A stretch of DNA of 64,000 nt. It comes from DIGJ01 sp041739345 (GTDB lineage: Bacteria; Bacillota; Clostridia; Lachnospirales; Lachnospiraceae). The stretch covers positions 40,345 to 104,344 of the forward strand of contig JBGSNZ010000024.1 in the NCBI GenBank assembly GCA_041739345.1, given 5' to 3'. Within the stretch, counting starts at the first letter, position 1; each line of letters opens with the position of its first letter. Below, one piece after another: positions 52,331 to 59,872 of the stretch. Under the pieces are notes generated by a model that saw nothing but the letters and a program-made list of their open reading frames with translations, had not been told where the DNA came from and made no database searches. The position numbers and the translations under genes are program-made.

Positions 52331-53110
52331 GTGAAAAAATATATTCAAAACTTTAATAGATACCAGTACTTATTATATGAATTAGTAAAAAAAGGTATCG
52401 TTTTAAAATACAGACATTCCTATTTGGGAATATTTTGGACTTTATTAGAACCGTTGCTTACAATGATGGTGCTTACGGTAGTATTTGGGGGCTGGTATGG
52501 AAAATCGGATCAGTCATTTCCTGTTTATGTACTTACGGGAAGACTGTTGTTTTCCTTTTTCTCTACGTCTACAAAGGCGGCGATGAAGGCTGTGCAAAAT
52601 AATGCAAAGATGATGAAGAAAGTATATGTACCAAAGTACTTATATCCGTTGTCAGCAGTTATTTATAATTATATTATTTTTTTGATCTCCCTAATTGTAT
52701 TGTTAGGGGTTTCCATCGTACTAAAAGTAGAGCCGACCATTTACTTATTACAAGCCATTGTTCCATTGACTTTGATTTTTATTATGTCACTTGGAGTAGG
52801 CTTAATTTTAGCAACATTAAATGTATTTTTCCGAGATTTAGAGTACTTATGGGGAGTTGCACTTATGCTTATCATGTATTCATGTGCCATTTTCTATGAA
52901 CCAGAAAAACTAATTAGGACAGGAAATGATTGGATTTTTGCAATTAATCCCGTTTATCATGTAATCGCTAATTTTAGAGAATCTGTTTTATTCGGACAGC
53001 CTCTTAGCATGGAATACTTGATTCCATCCGTTCTATTTAGTTTTGGAAGCCTTTTTGTTGGAATTTTTGTTTTCTATAAAAAACAAGATGAATTTATTTT
53101 ACACATATAG
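52331..53110 (+). CDS. tagG: Teichoic-acid ABC transporter permease TagG
   Basis: This 259-residue ABC-2-type membrane subunit exports the lipid-linked wall polymer. It has about six membrane segments. Its N-terminus has YLLYELVKKGIVLKYRHSYL followed by GIFWTLLEPLLTM, the signature of polysaccharide exporters, and ends FYKKQDEFILHI. The start is GTG 52331 after CAGGAGA. The gene directly precedes tagH, its ATPase partner. Substrate is inferred from tarI, tarJ and tagD in the same cluster. Confidence 0.93.
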   Translation: MKKYIQNFNRYQYLLYELVKKGIVLKYRHSYLGIFWTLLEPLLTMMVLTVVFGGWYGKSDQSFPVYVLTGRLLFSFFSTSTKAAMKAVQNNAKMMKKVYVPKYLYPLSAVIYNYIIFLISLIVLLGVSIVLKVEPTIYLLQAIVPLTLIFIMSLGVGLILATLNVFFRDLEYLWGVALMLIMYSCAIFYEPEKLIRTGNDWIFAINPVYHVIANFRESVLFGQPLSMEYLIPSVLFSFGSLFVGIFVFYKKQDEFILHI

Positions 53111-53121
53111 GAGAGTAGGAT

Positions 53122-53868
53122 TTGAAAAAGAACGTGGTACTGAAAGTAGATAAAGTGAGTATTAAATTCAATCTAAGTCAGGAAAAAGTGGATAGTCTAA
53201 AAGAATATGTTATTAAATTGATAAAACGGCAAATTTCGTATGATGAATTTTGGGCGTTAAAAGACGTATCCTTTGAAATGGAAAAAGGGGACCGAATAGG
53301 TATTTTAGGTCTCAATGGTGCTGGTAAAAGTACTTTGCTTAAAGTGATTTGCGGAGTGTTAAAGCCAACAGAGGGAACGATAAAAAAACATGGGAAAATT
53401 GTGCCTTTGCTTGAATTAGGTGCAGGTTTTGATCCCCAGTATACAGGAAAAGAAAATATATATCTTTATGGAGCGGTTCTTGGATATTCCAAAGCTTTTA
53501 TTGAAGAAAAATATGAGGAAATAGTCAAGTTCTCGGGACTTAAAGAGTTTATTGATGTACCAGTAAAGAATTATTCTTCTGGTATGAAAGCAAGACTTGG
53601 ATTCTCAATAGCAACTGTAGTTGAGCCGGATATTTTGATTTTAGATGAAGTTCTTTCTGTAGGCGATGCAAAGTTTAGAAAGAAAAGCGAAAAAAAAATC
53701 ATGACTATGTTCGAAAATGATATTAGTGTACTGTTTGTATCACACTCGCTGGAGCAGGTCAAAAGACTTTGTAATAAAGCGATTCTTTTGGAACATGGTA
53801 AATTAATTGCCAAAGGAAGCGTTGAGGAAGTTAGTAAGATATACTTAGAAAAGCTCGAGCAAGATTAG
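53122..53868 (+). CDS. tagH: Teichoic-acid ABC transporter ATP-binding protein TagH (short form)
   Basis: This 248-residue ATPase energises polymer export. It has Walker A (GLNGAGKSTLL), the polysaccharide-exporter form of the signature (YSSGMKARLGF), Walker B (DILILDEVLSVGD) and the H-loop (FVSHSLEQV). The N-terminus is a short amphipathic stretch (KVSIKFNLSQEKVDSLKEYV). It is much shorter than Bacillus TagH, which has an extra C-terminal domain; here the protein stops after the ATPase domain. The start is TTG 53122, 11 bases after tagG, with AGGAGAGTAGGA just ahead. Confidence 0.93.
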   Translation: MKKNVVLKVDKVSIKFNLSQEKVDSLKEYVIKLIKRQISYDEFWALKDVSFEMEKGDRIGILGLNGAGKSTLLKVICGVLKPTEGTIKKHGKIVPLLELGAGFDPQYTGKENIYLYGAVLGYSKAFIEEKYEEIVKFSGLKEFIDVPVKNYSSGMKARLGFSIATVVEPDILILDEVLSVGDAKFRKKSEKKIMTMFENDISVLFVSHSLEQVKRLCNKAILLEHGKLIAKGSVEEVSKIYLEKLEQD

Positions 53869-53885
53869 TGTGAAAAACATGCGCA

Positions 53886-53933
53886 AAAATGAGGTCAGTG
53901 TGATAGAAAATCAATTTCACACCCCCTTATTTT
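53886..53933 (+). terminator. Possible terminator or attenuator between tagH and tagD
   Basis: AAAATGAGG and GTGTGA pair with TCACAC and CCTTATTTT to give an interrupted two-part stem ending in TTATTTT. It is weaker than a classic terminator and may allow read-through into tagD. Confidence 0.5.
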
Positions 53934-53961
53934 GAGTGCCGCTAAAGCGGCAGACGGGAGC
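53934..53961 (+). repeat. Small hairpin next to the ribosome site of tagD (copy 2)
   Basis: GAGTGCCGCTAAAGCGGCAG followed by ACGGGAGCA closely matches the element at 50536 before tarI. GCCGCT pairs with AGCGGC around AA. Confidence 0.6.
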
Positions 53962-53966
53962 AAAAA

Positions 53967-54368
53967 ATGAAAAAAGTAATTACTTATGGAACCTATGACC
54001 TAATACATGTAGGGCACATTAACTTGCTAAAAAGAGCAAAGGAACTCGGCGATTATCTTATTGTAGGTTTATCTTCCGATGAATTTAATGCGATTAAACA
54101 TAAGTGCGCTTATCATTCCTATGAAGACAGAAAACTTATTTTAGAAGCAATAAAATATGTAGATGAAGTGATTCCGGAACAAAACTGGGAACAAAAAGTA
54201 AGTGATGTTTTGAATAACCAGGTGGATATATTTGTAATGGGTGATGATTGGACGGGGCATTTTGATTTTTTAAAGGATCACTGTGAAGTTGTATACCTGC
54301 CTCGCACGGATGGAATTTCTACAACAAAGATAAAATGCGATTTAGGAAAAGATATTGGGAGTAACTAA
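53967..54368 (+). CDS. tagD: Glycerol-3-phosphate cytidylyltransferase TagD
   Basis: TagD makes CDP-glycerol from CTP and glycerol 3-phosphate. The 133-residue protein has the nucleotidyltransferase motif GTYDLIHVGHINLLKRAK (the HxGH active site), a conserved VGLSSDEFN, and the family's late RTDGISTTKIK (cf. RTEGISTT). Length is right for the family. The TagF-like gene starts 2 bases after its stop. GGGAG precedes the ATG. Having TagD beside TarI/TarJ means that both CDP-glycerol and CDP-ribitol can be made. Confidence 0.96.
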   Translation: MKKVITYGTYDLIHVGHINLLKRAKELGDYLIVGLSSDEFNAIKHKCAYHSYEDRKLILEAIKYVDEVIPEQNWEQKVSDVLNNQVDIFVMGDDWTGHFDFLKDHCEVVYLPRTDGISTTKIKCDLGKDIGSN

Positions 54369-54370
54369 CG

Positions 54371-55552
54371 ATGGCAGGCAAAGCAAAAAAAATGATTAAA
54401 AGTATTGGAAAGAATGCTGCAATCTTTATTTATCATGTGATGTACAAAATACTCCCGATTAATGATGATGTTATCGTCTTTAGTGCAAGCATAGGAAGAA
54501 ATTATACAGGAAATTGTCGTTATATCTATGAATGTATGGTGGATAAAGGCTTGGATAAAAAATATAAATGTGTATGGTTTTTTAATAACACAGATGTTTT
54601 GTTACCTGGCAACGCAACTATAGTAGCGAATGCAAGGCTAAAATATTTGTATTATATGGCAATCGCAAAAACCTGGGTATTTGATTGTCGCCAGCCCGGA
54701 TTCCTTAAAAAAAGGGATAAAGTAAATTATATTCAGACTTGGCATGGCACTCCACTTAAAAAATTGGCGCTTGATATGGATGATGTCTTTATGGGAAATG
54801 GAGAAAGTATAGAAGAATACAAGGAAAATTTTAGAAAGAATACGTTCACTTGGGATTATCTGATTTCACAGAATCCATTTTCAACCGAAACCTTTCGAAG
54901 ATGTTTTGATTTCAAGAAGAATATGCTAGAAATTGGTTATCCAAGAAATGATATGCTTATAAATCAAAATGACAAAGTATTTATACTCACTCTGAAAAAG
55001 AAATTTGGACTTCCACTTGATAAAAAGATAATTCTATATGCACCAACCTGGCGTGATGATGAATATGATAAAAATGGGGAATATAAATTTAGTCCAAAAC
55101 TTGATTTCAATTTGCTGAAAGAAAATTTAAAGGATGAGTATGTCATGATAGTAAAATACCATTACTTGGTTGAAGACTGTATTGACTGGTCACTATATAA
55201 AGATTTTATTTATCATTTTGATGATGATATAACACAGATGTATTTGGTATCGGACATATTGATTACAGACTATTCTTCCGCTATGTTTGATTATAGTGTT
55301 TTGAAGCGTCCCATGCTTTTTTATTGTTATGACCTCGATAAATATAAGAATGAACTTCGCGGGTTCTATTTTGATTTTCAAAAGGAAGCACCAGGGCCAA
55401 TTTCAAAAACAACGAAGCAGTTGCTTAGCGATATAAAAGAGTACAAAAGAGAAGAATATGTTGAAAGATACCTAAACTTCTCTGAAAAATACAATCCTTG
55501 GGATGATGGTAGGTCGTCTGAGCATGTTGTTGAATTGATTGAATCTTTATAA
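54371..55552 (+). CDS. CDP-glycerol glycerophosphotransferase (TagF/TagB-like)
   Basis: This 393-residue enzyme transfers glycerol or ribitol phosphate from its CDP donor to the growing polymer. It shows IQTWHGTPLKKLALDMD, SQNPFSTETFRRCFDF, EIGYPRNDML, LYAPTWRDDEY, VKYHYLVEDC and ILITDYSSAMFDYSVL, the full set of glycerophosphotransferase motifs. The N-terminal 110 residues include SIGRNYTGNCRYIYE, typical of the shorter TagB/TagF-type proteins. The gene is 2 bases from tagD. Whether it primes or extends the chain cannot be told from sequence. Confidence 0.92.
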   Translation: MAGKAKKMIKSIGKNAAIFIYHVMYKILPINDDVIVFSASIGRNYTGNCRYIYECMVDKGLDKKYKCVWFFNNTDVLLPGNATIVANARLKYLYYMAIAKTWVFDCRQPGFLKKRDKVNYIQTWHGTPLKKLALDMDDVFMGNGESIEEYKENFRKNTFTWDYLISQNPFSTETFRRCFDFKKNMLEIGYPRNDMLINQNDKVFILTLKKKFGLPLDKKIILYAPTWRDDEYDKNGEYKFSPKLDFNLLKENLKDEYVMIVKYHYLVEDCIDWSLYKDFIYHFDDDITQMYLVSDILITDYSSAMFDYSVLKRPMLFYCYDLDKYKNELRGFYFDFQKEAPGPISKTTKQLLSDIKEYKREEYVERYLNFSEKYNPWDDGRSSEHVVELIESL

Positions 55553-55574
55553 TTAGCTAGAAGGAGAGGAATGC

Positions 55575-56357
55575 GTGAAAACACAAGTAATCACTCCAGA
55601 AGAAATCAAAGAGATATTAGAACGATATTGTATTGGAAAGAAACCTTTGGCCAAATTACTTGGTTGGGGGGAAACAACGATTATACGATATTTAGACGGA
55701 GATATTCCTTCGAAAGAATACTCAGATAAACTTATATTAATAAGTCAAAATCCATGCAATTTCTATGAGATATTGAATCGGAATATGCAACAGATTACCC
55801 AAATTGCTTATCAAAAGAGCTTGAAGGCACTCTATTCTTATGTGATTTCTTCAAAGGCAAGTGTAATTGTTCATTACATGAAGAATCAGTGGGAGGGATT
55901 GCTTCCGCTGGAAGGATTTCAGTGCTTGCTGTACTTCTCTCAGGGATTTTATCTTGGAATGTATGGCAAGTTACTTTTTGAAGGAGAATATAAAATTAGG
56001 GATAGTAAAATTCCGTACGAAGAGCTCAAAGATGGGATTTTATCGGATCTTATCATTCCACAGGAACTGTTGAACGATCGATTGTCCCAAAGAGAAAAAG
56101 ATGTATTAGATGGAATCGTGAAGGCATTTCGTTGGTATGGCTATACCACTCTTCATGCTATTATGGTTCAGGAAAATGATGGACTGCGGATTTCGCGAAA
56201 TAAGCTCAACGAAAGAATAATTTCGTATGATACTATTGAAAAACATTTTCACTGGATTATCAAAGAATATTTGATATTAAAACCAGAAGATGTATGGAAA
56301 TATATCGATTCAAGATTTGCAGAAACAAGAAAATGGAAATTGTTATCCACTTGGTAA
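55575..56357 (+). CDS. HTH protein with Panacea (SocA/GepA-like, DUF4065) domain
   Basis: This 260-residue protein has an N-terminal HTH (KKPLAKLLGWGETTIIRYLD, about residues 22-45). A domain with ALYSYVISSKASVIVHYMKN and LEGFQCLLYFSQGFYLGMYGK resembles the Panacea/SocA fold found in antitoxins that neutralise varied toxins. The last 70 residues add a helical region. The start is GTG 55575 after AAGGAGAGG. It follows the polymer cluster and precedes a terminator. No toxin-like gene is next to it: the neighbours are a TagF-like gene and mgtC. It may be an orphan antitoxin, a regulator using the same fold, or part of a system elsewhere. The domain call is by motif only. Confidence 0.6.
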   Translation: MKTQVITPEEIKEILERYCIGKKPLAKLLGWGETTIIRYLDGDIPSKEYSDKLILISQNPCNFYEILNRNMQQITQIAYQKSLKALYSYVISSKASVIVHYMKNQWEGLLPLEGFQCLLYFSQGFYLGMYGKLLFEGEYKIRDSKIPYEELKDGILSDLIIPQELLNDRLSQREKDVLDGIVKAFRWYGYTTLHAIMVQENDGLRISRNKLNERIISYDTIEKHFHWIIKEYLILKPEDVWKYIDSRFAETRKWKLLSTW

Positions 56358-56442
56358 AAGTCAAAGATCAGTAGAAAAATAAAATTAAAATATAGTAAGT
56401 TCATTACTCAGCACGAATCGTAATTTTAATATGTCATAAATA

Positions 56443-56477
56443 AAAAATGGAGTGTCACATGAACGCTCCATTTTTTC
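56443..56477. terminator. Bidirectional terminator
   Basis: AAAAAATGGAGTGT pairs with ACGCTCCATTTTTT (one G-U pair) around a 7-base loop. It lies between the convergent HTH-Panacea and mgtC genes and is flanked by A and T runs on both sides. Confidence 0.92.
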
Positions 56478-56518
56478 TATTTAATTATCAAAATCTTATT
56501 AACCTAGTATAACTGAAA

Positions 56519-57211
56519 TTAAATCTCTTCCGCAAATTCGACACCCTCAATGGCTTCCAAAAGCAATGTTACCTCATCGTGTACTGTTTTTCCATTGGTA
56601 TGAATTGTTAGAGTAGCACCAACAGAAGAACGGCTGTCATTCGTAGTTTGTACAAGCTCTAAATCCGAAACTTTAATATTATCTGCTTTTAAAATGGTAA
56701 TCATTGACCGGATTGCAGTTATATCAGAGAATTCAATGTAAAAACAAGAAACTTGTGAGTTCAAATGGATTGGTGTATCAAGCCGATATAAAAAGTAGTT
56801 TACAATACAAATAGAAATTAAACCAAGGATAGCAGCGCTATAAAACCCACATCCAATAGTAAGACCAAGGCAGGCACTTGCCCATAGGGCTGCGGCTGTA
56901 GTTAGGCCCTTTACTTTATGCTGTCCAGTAACTAGGATTGTTCCAGCTCCAATAAATCCAACCCCACTGATGACTTGCGCTCCCATTCTTGAAACATCAG
57001 TAGATAATCCTTCCTCATACAAAAATTGATTCGTAAGCATTGCAAGTGTTGCTCCGATACAGACTAAAATATGGGTGCGAAGCCCGGCCGGTCTGCCGCG
57101 GCGTGCCCGTTCGAAACCAATGACTCCACCACAAACAAGAGCAAGCAGTAAACGAATAGAAATAGATGCAATGCTGGTTGAGAGATCAAGTTGTGACATG
57201 AATGTAGACAT
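56519..57211 (-). CDS. MgtC/SapB family membrane protein
   Basis: This 230-residue protein has four to five N-terminal membrane segments with the family motif LLLALVCGGVIGFERARRGR then PAGLRTHILVCIGATLAML. The GVGFIGAGTILVTG segment and a soluble ACT-like C-terminal domain (about 150-230) follow. MgtC-type proteins matter for magnesium-limited growth and envelope stress, but their exact activity varies. On its own strand GAGGAGG precedes the ATG. It lies alone on the minus strand between two plus-strand groups. Confidence 0.93.
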   Translation of the reverse strand: MSTFMSQLDLSTSIASISIRLLLALVCGGVIGFERARRGRPAGLRTHILVCIGATLAMLTNQFLYEEGLSTDVSRMGAQVISGVGFIGAGTILVTGQHKVKGLTTAAALWASACLGLTIGCGFYSAAILGLISICIVNYFLYRLDTPIHLNSQVSCFYIEFSDITAIRSMITILKADNIKVSDLELVQTTNDSRSSVGATLTIHTNGKTVHDEVTLLLEAIEGVEFAEEI

Positions 57212-57293
57212 GAAATCCTCCTCTTAACTTTCTGTTGCTATATAATTATTCTATTCGATTCCGCTGAACGTGTAAAGGGTTTTGTGCCTACTC

Positions 57294-57322
57294 TTTACGC
57301 AAAAGGAAGAATCTGTTATAAT
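57294..57322 (+). promoter_or_regulatory. Sigma-A promoter for the YcxB-like/tsaE group
   Basis: TTTACG (57294-57299), 17 bases, TATAAT (57317-57322) with an extended TG; it places the transcript start just before the ATG chosen at 57361. Confidence 0.8.
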
Positions 57323-57360
57323 GATTGGAAGAAACGAAGGTAAGTTGGAGGAATAGACAG

Positions 57361-57873
57361 ATGGGAGACAACATGAACGAGATTGAATTTGACACACAAG
57401 TCGGTAAGAAAGATTTGTACCATTTTCTAATGCGGCATTTTTATACAAGTTTTTCTGGAATTTTTGGTATACTTTTAAGTTTGGTAGCTTTGGTAGTCCT
57501 TATATTAAACTTTAATAAAAGAGAACCATTTCAATTACTTATCTTAATCGTAATGGCATCTTTATTTACAGTGGTACAACCATTGCAGATGTTGCAAAAG
57601 GCAGGAACCCAAATTAAACGAAATCCTGTTTTTCAAAAACCGCTACATTATGTAGTAAATAAAAAGGGAATCAGTGTTAGTCAAAATGGTGAATCAAGTA
57701 CGATTGAATGGAAAGAAATTCGAAAAATTATAGAGACTAAGAAAGCATTCTTTGTTTATATGTCTACCCTGAATGCAAATGTAATTCCAAAGGAACAAAT
57801 TAGTGATAAAAAAGATAGTTTTTGTGAACTAGTGAAAGAAAACATGGTAAAAGGCACATATAAACTAGACTAG
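57361..57873 (+). CDS. YcxB-like membrane protein
   Basis: This 170-residue protein has two closely spaced membrane segments (about residues 29-50 and 56-76), then a soluble part with the YcxB-type motif YVVNKKGISVSQNGESSTIE followed by WKEIRKIIE. Proteins of this kind are membrane-bound and of unknown function. The start is ATG 57361, 9 bases after GGAGG; an in-frame start at 57325 would begin inside the ribosome-site region and close to the promoter -10. It is 14 bases from tsaE, so the two share a transcript. No role can be assigned. Confidence 0.75.
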   Translation: MGDNMNEIEFDTQVGKKDLYHFLMRHFYTSFSGIFGILLSLVALVVLILNFNKREPFQLLILIVMASLFTVVQPLQMLQKAGTQIKRNPVFQKPLHYVVNKKGISVSQNGESSTIEWKEIRKIIETKKAFFVYMSTLNANVIPKEQISDKKDSFCELVKENMVKGTYKLD

Positions 57874-57887
57874 ATAGGTGAATAACA

Positions 57888-58325
57888 GTGACGATAGAAA
57901 TAGAAAGCATGGGTGCAGATGATACCTTTGCATATGGAAAAAAATTAGGTGAGGAAGCAAGTAGTGGAGATATCTTTCTTTTAATTGGTGATTTAGGGGT
58001 TGGTAAGACTGTATTTACACAAGGTTTTGCATGTGGGCTTCAAATTGAGGAGCCGATAAGTAGCCCTACCTTTACCATTGTGCAGCAATATGATGATGGT
58101 CGTATGCCGTTTTATCATTTCGATGTTTATCGGATTGGCGACATTGAAGAAATGGAAGAAATCAGCTATGAGGATTATTTTTATGGAGATGGCGTCTGTC
58201 TAATTGAATGGGCAAATCGAATCGAAGAATTAATACCGGAATATGCCCAAAAAATAGAAATTGTGAAAGATTTGAATAAGGGATATGATTACAGAAAGAT
58301 TATTCACACGGGCGGAAAAGGTTGA
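57888..58325 (+). CDS. tsaE: tRNA threonylcarbamoyladenosine synthesis ATPase TsaE
   Basis: TsaE is the ATPase that supports TsaB-TsaD in making t6A at position 37 of tRNAs that read ANN codons. The 145-residue protein has Walker A (GDLGVGKTVF), SSPTFTIVQQY and FHFDVYRI-type motifs (here YHFDVYRIGD), and the late LIEWANRIEELIP. The start is GTG 57888. It precedes tsaB with an 88-base gap that holds a GC-rich hairpin, and tsaB is followed by rimI, the standard order in Firmicutes. Confidence 0.96.
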   Translation: MTIEIESMGADDTFAYGKKLGEEASSGDIFLLIGDLGVGKTVFTQGFACGLQIEEPISSPTFTIVQQYDDGRMPFYHFDVYRIGDIEEMEEISYEDYFYGDGVCLIEWANRIEELIPEYAQKIEIVKDLNKGYDYRKIIHTGGKG

Positions 58326-58346
58326 AAGAAAAACATTTCACTCAGT

Positions 58347-58377
58347 AAGTTTGTGTCTGCGCTGCGCACGCAAACTT
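58347..58377. repeat. GC-rich hairpin between tsaE and tsaB
   Basis: AAGTTTG...CTGC pairs with GCGCACGCAAACTT in a 31-base element unlike the AT-rich surroundings. There is no T run. It resembles a small dispersed repeat, which a genome search could test. Confidence 0.5.
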
Positions 58378-58413
58378 GATATGCGCAAAAAGCAGCACAG
58401 AAATGGAGAAAAA

Positions 58414-59130
58414 ATGAAATTATTAGGAATAGACAGCTCAGGTTTGGCTGCAAGTGTTTCTCTTGTTTTTGACGGCATTATGGTTGCAGAGTACACTACA
58501 AATTTTAAAAAGACACATTCTCAAACATTATTACCGATGATAGATGAAATTGTCCGTATGACTTCGATTGATTTAAAAGAAATTGATGCAATAGCGGTAG
58601 CAGCAGGACCGGGTTCTTTTACTGGACTTCGAATTGGTTCTTCAACCGCAAAAGGCTTAGGGCTTGTATTGAAAAAGCCAATCATTCCGGTACCTACAGT
58701 GGAGGGATTAGCTTATAATCTATATGGAGCAAGCGACTTAATATGTCCAATAATGGATGCTAGACGAAATCAGGTTTATACCGGAATTTATGAATTCAAA
58801 GGTGATAACTTCAATATTATTTCAGATCAAAAAGCAGTTGAAGTGGAAGATTTAATTATAGAATTAAATACACTAAACCGTAAGGTTATCTTTTTAGGTG
58901 ATGGGGTACCCGTCTATAAAGAAATAATTGAAAGTAAAATGGTAAGTGAGTATACATTTGCACCTGCACATATGGCGATTCAAAAAGCCGGTGCAGTTTG
59001 TTGTCGGGCAGAGGTTTTGTATCAAACTGGCATTATGGAAACGGCTGCCGATCACAAACCGGATTATTTAAGACTTTCACAGGCGGAACGAGAGAGAAAA
59101 GAGAAACTCTCAGAAAGTGAACTGTCATGA
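58414..59130 (+). CDS. tsaB: t6A synthesis protein TsaB
   Basis: TsaB is the scaffold partner of TsaD in t6A formation. The 238-residue protein has the ASKHA-type start MKLLGIDSSGLAASVSL, HSQTLLPMID, AAGPGSFTGLRIGSSTAKGL (the family signature), and PIMDARRNQVYTGIY. The start is ATG 58414 with GGAG 5 bases upstream; the longer frame from 58285 would run through the hairpin and the end of tsaE. The end overlaps rimI by 4 bases. It lacks the metal-binding motif of TsaD, as expected. Confidence 0.96.
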   Translation: MKLLGIDSSGLAASVSLVFDGIMVAEYTTNFKKTHSQTLLPMIDEIVRMTSIDLKEIDAIAVAAGPGSFTGLRIGSSTAKGLGLVLKKPIIPVPTVEGLAYNLYGASDLICPIMDARRNQVYTGIYEFKGDNFNIISDQKAVEVEDLIIELNTLNRKVIFLGDGVPVYKEIIESKMVSEYTFAPAHMAIQKAGAVCCRAEVLYQTGIMETAADHKPDYLRLSQAERERKEKLSESELS

Positions 59131-59588
59131 TTGTACGAAGAATGATAAAAGAAGATTTGCAACAAGTATGTGACATAGAAAGTGAAACGTTTTCGATGCC
59201 ATGGACTTTTCAAAGCTTTTTGGATTCTCTTTTAATAAAAGATAATATTTACCTTGTTGCAGTAGAAAATAATTCCATAATGGGATATTGTGGGGTTTGG
59301 GTAGTCGCAAAAGAAGGACAAATTAATAACATAGCTGTTAGGAAACAGAATCAAAACCTTGGAGTTGGAAACCAAATGCTTCAATTTCTTTTTAAGGAAG
59401 GTAAAGCAGAAAAAATAGAGCAATTTACATTAGAAGTACGTAAAAGCAATGTAAATGCAATTAGTTTATATAACAAATTTGGCTTTGTAAACGTTGGAAT
59501 TCGGCCGAGTTTTTATGAAAAACCACAGGAAGATGCAGTTATTATGACAGTAATTACCTCTAGGAAAGAAGAATCTGCACTGATATAA
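59127..59588 (+). CDS. rimI: Ribosomal-protein-alanine N-acetyltransferase RimI
   Basis: This 153-residue GNAT enzyme acetylates the N-terminus of ribosomal protein S18 in well-studied bacteria. It has MIVRRMIKEDLQQVCDIE at the start, the acetyl-CoA loop NQNLGVGNQMLQFL (Q/RxxGxG/A type), and LEVRKSNVNAISLYNKFGF with VGIRPSFYEKPQEDAVIM at the end, the RimI signature. It overlaps tsaB by 4 bases. Assignment to RimI rests on these motifs and on the tsaB neighbour. Confidence 0.94.
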   Translation: MIVRRMIKEDLQQVCDIESETFSMPWTFQSFLDSLLIKDNIYLVAVENNSIMGYCGVWVVAKEGQINNIAVRKQNQNLGVGNQMLQFLFKEGKAEKIEQFTLEVRKSNVNAISLYNKFGFVNVGIRPSFYEKPQEDAVIMTVITSRKEESALI

Positions 59589-59631
59589 TGAAGTGAAGTA
59601 AACAGGCTTATTTATGACGGAGGAGAAAAGA

Positions 59632-59850
59632 ATGGAAGAAATTGTGCAGTGCAATGTTTGTGGGAAAGAAGTAAAAAGAGAAAATGGTTTCATTAAAGAA
59701 GACTTTTTAGCGGTTACCAAAGAATGGGGTTATTTTTCTAACAAGGATATTGAATTGCACTCATTTCAAATTTGTGAGGATTGTTATGATAAATGGATTG
59801 CTACTTTCGCAATTCCAATTACGAAAAAGAAAGTTTCGGAAGTTATTTAG
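59632..59850 (+). CDS. Small CxxC protein, possible zinc ribbon, unknown function
   Basis: This 72-residue protein has a CNVCGKEV motif near the start and CEDCYDKW near the end, giving four cysteines that could bind zinc. The start is ATG 59632, 7 bases after GGAGG; the in-frame ATG at 59614 overlaps the ribosome-site region. It sits between rimI and rnz, 22 bases before the latter, and may have its own -10 (TATAAT at 59584). Its function is not recognised; nucleic-acid or protein binding is possible. Confidence 0.75.
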   Translation: MEEIVQCNVCGKEVKRENGFIKEDFLAVTKEWGYFSNKDIELHSFQICEDCYDKWIATFAIPITKKKVSEVI

Positions 59851-59872
59851 GAGCAGACAGAAAGGAAATTAG

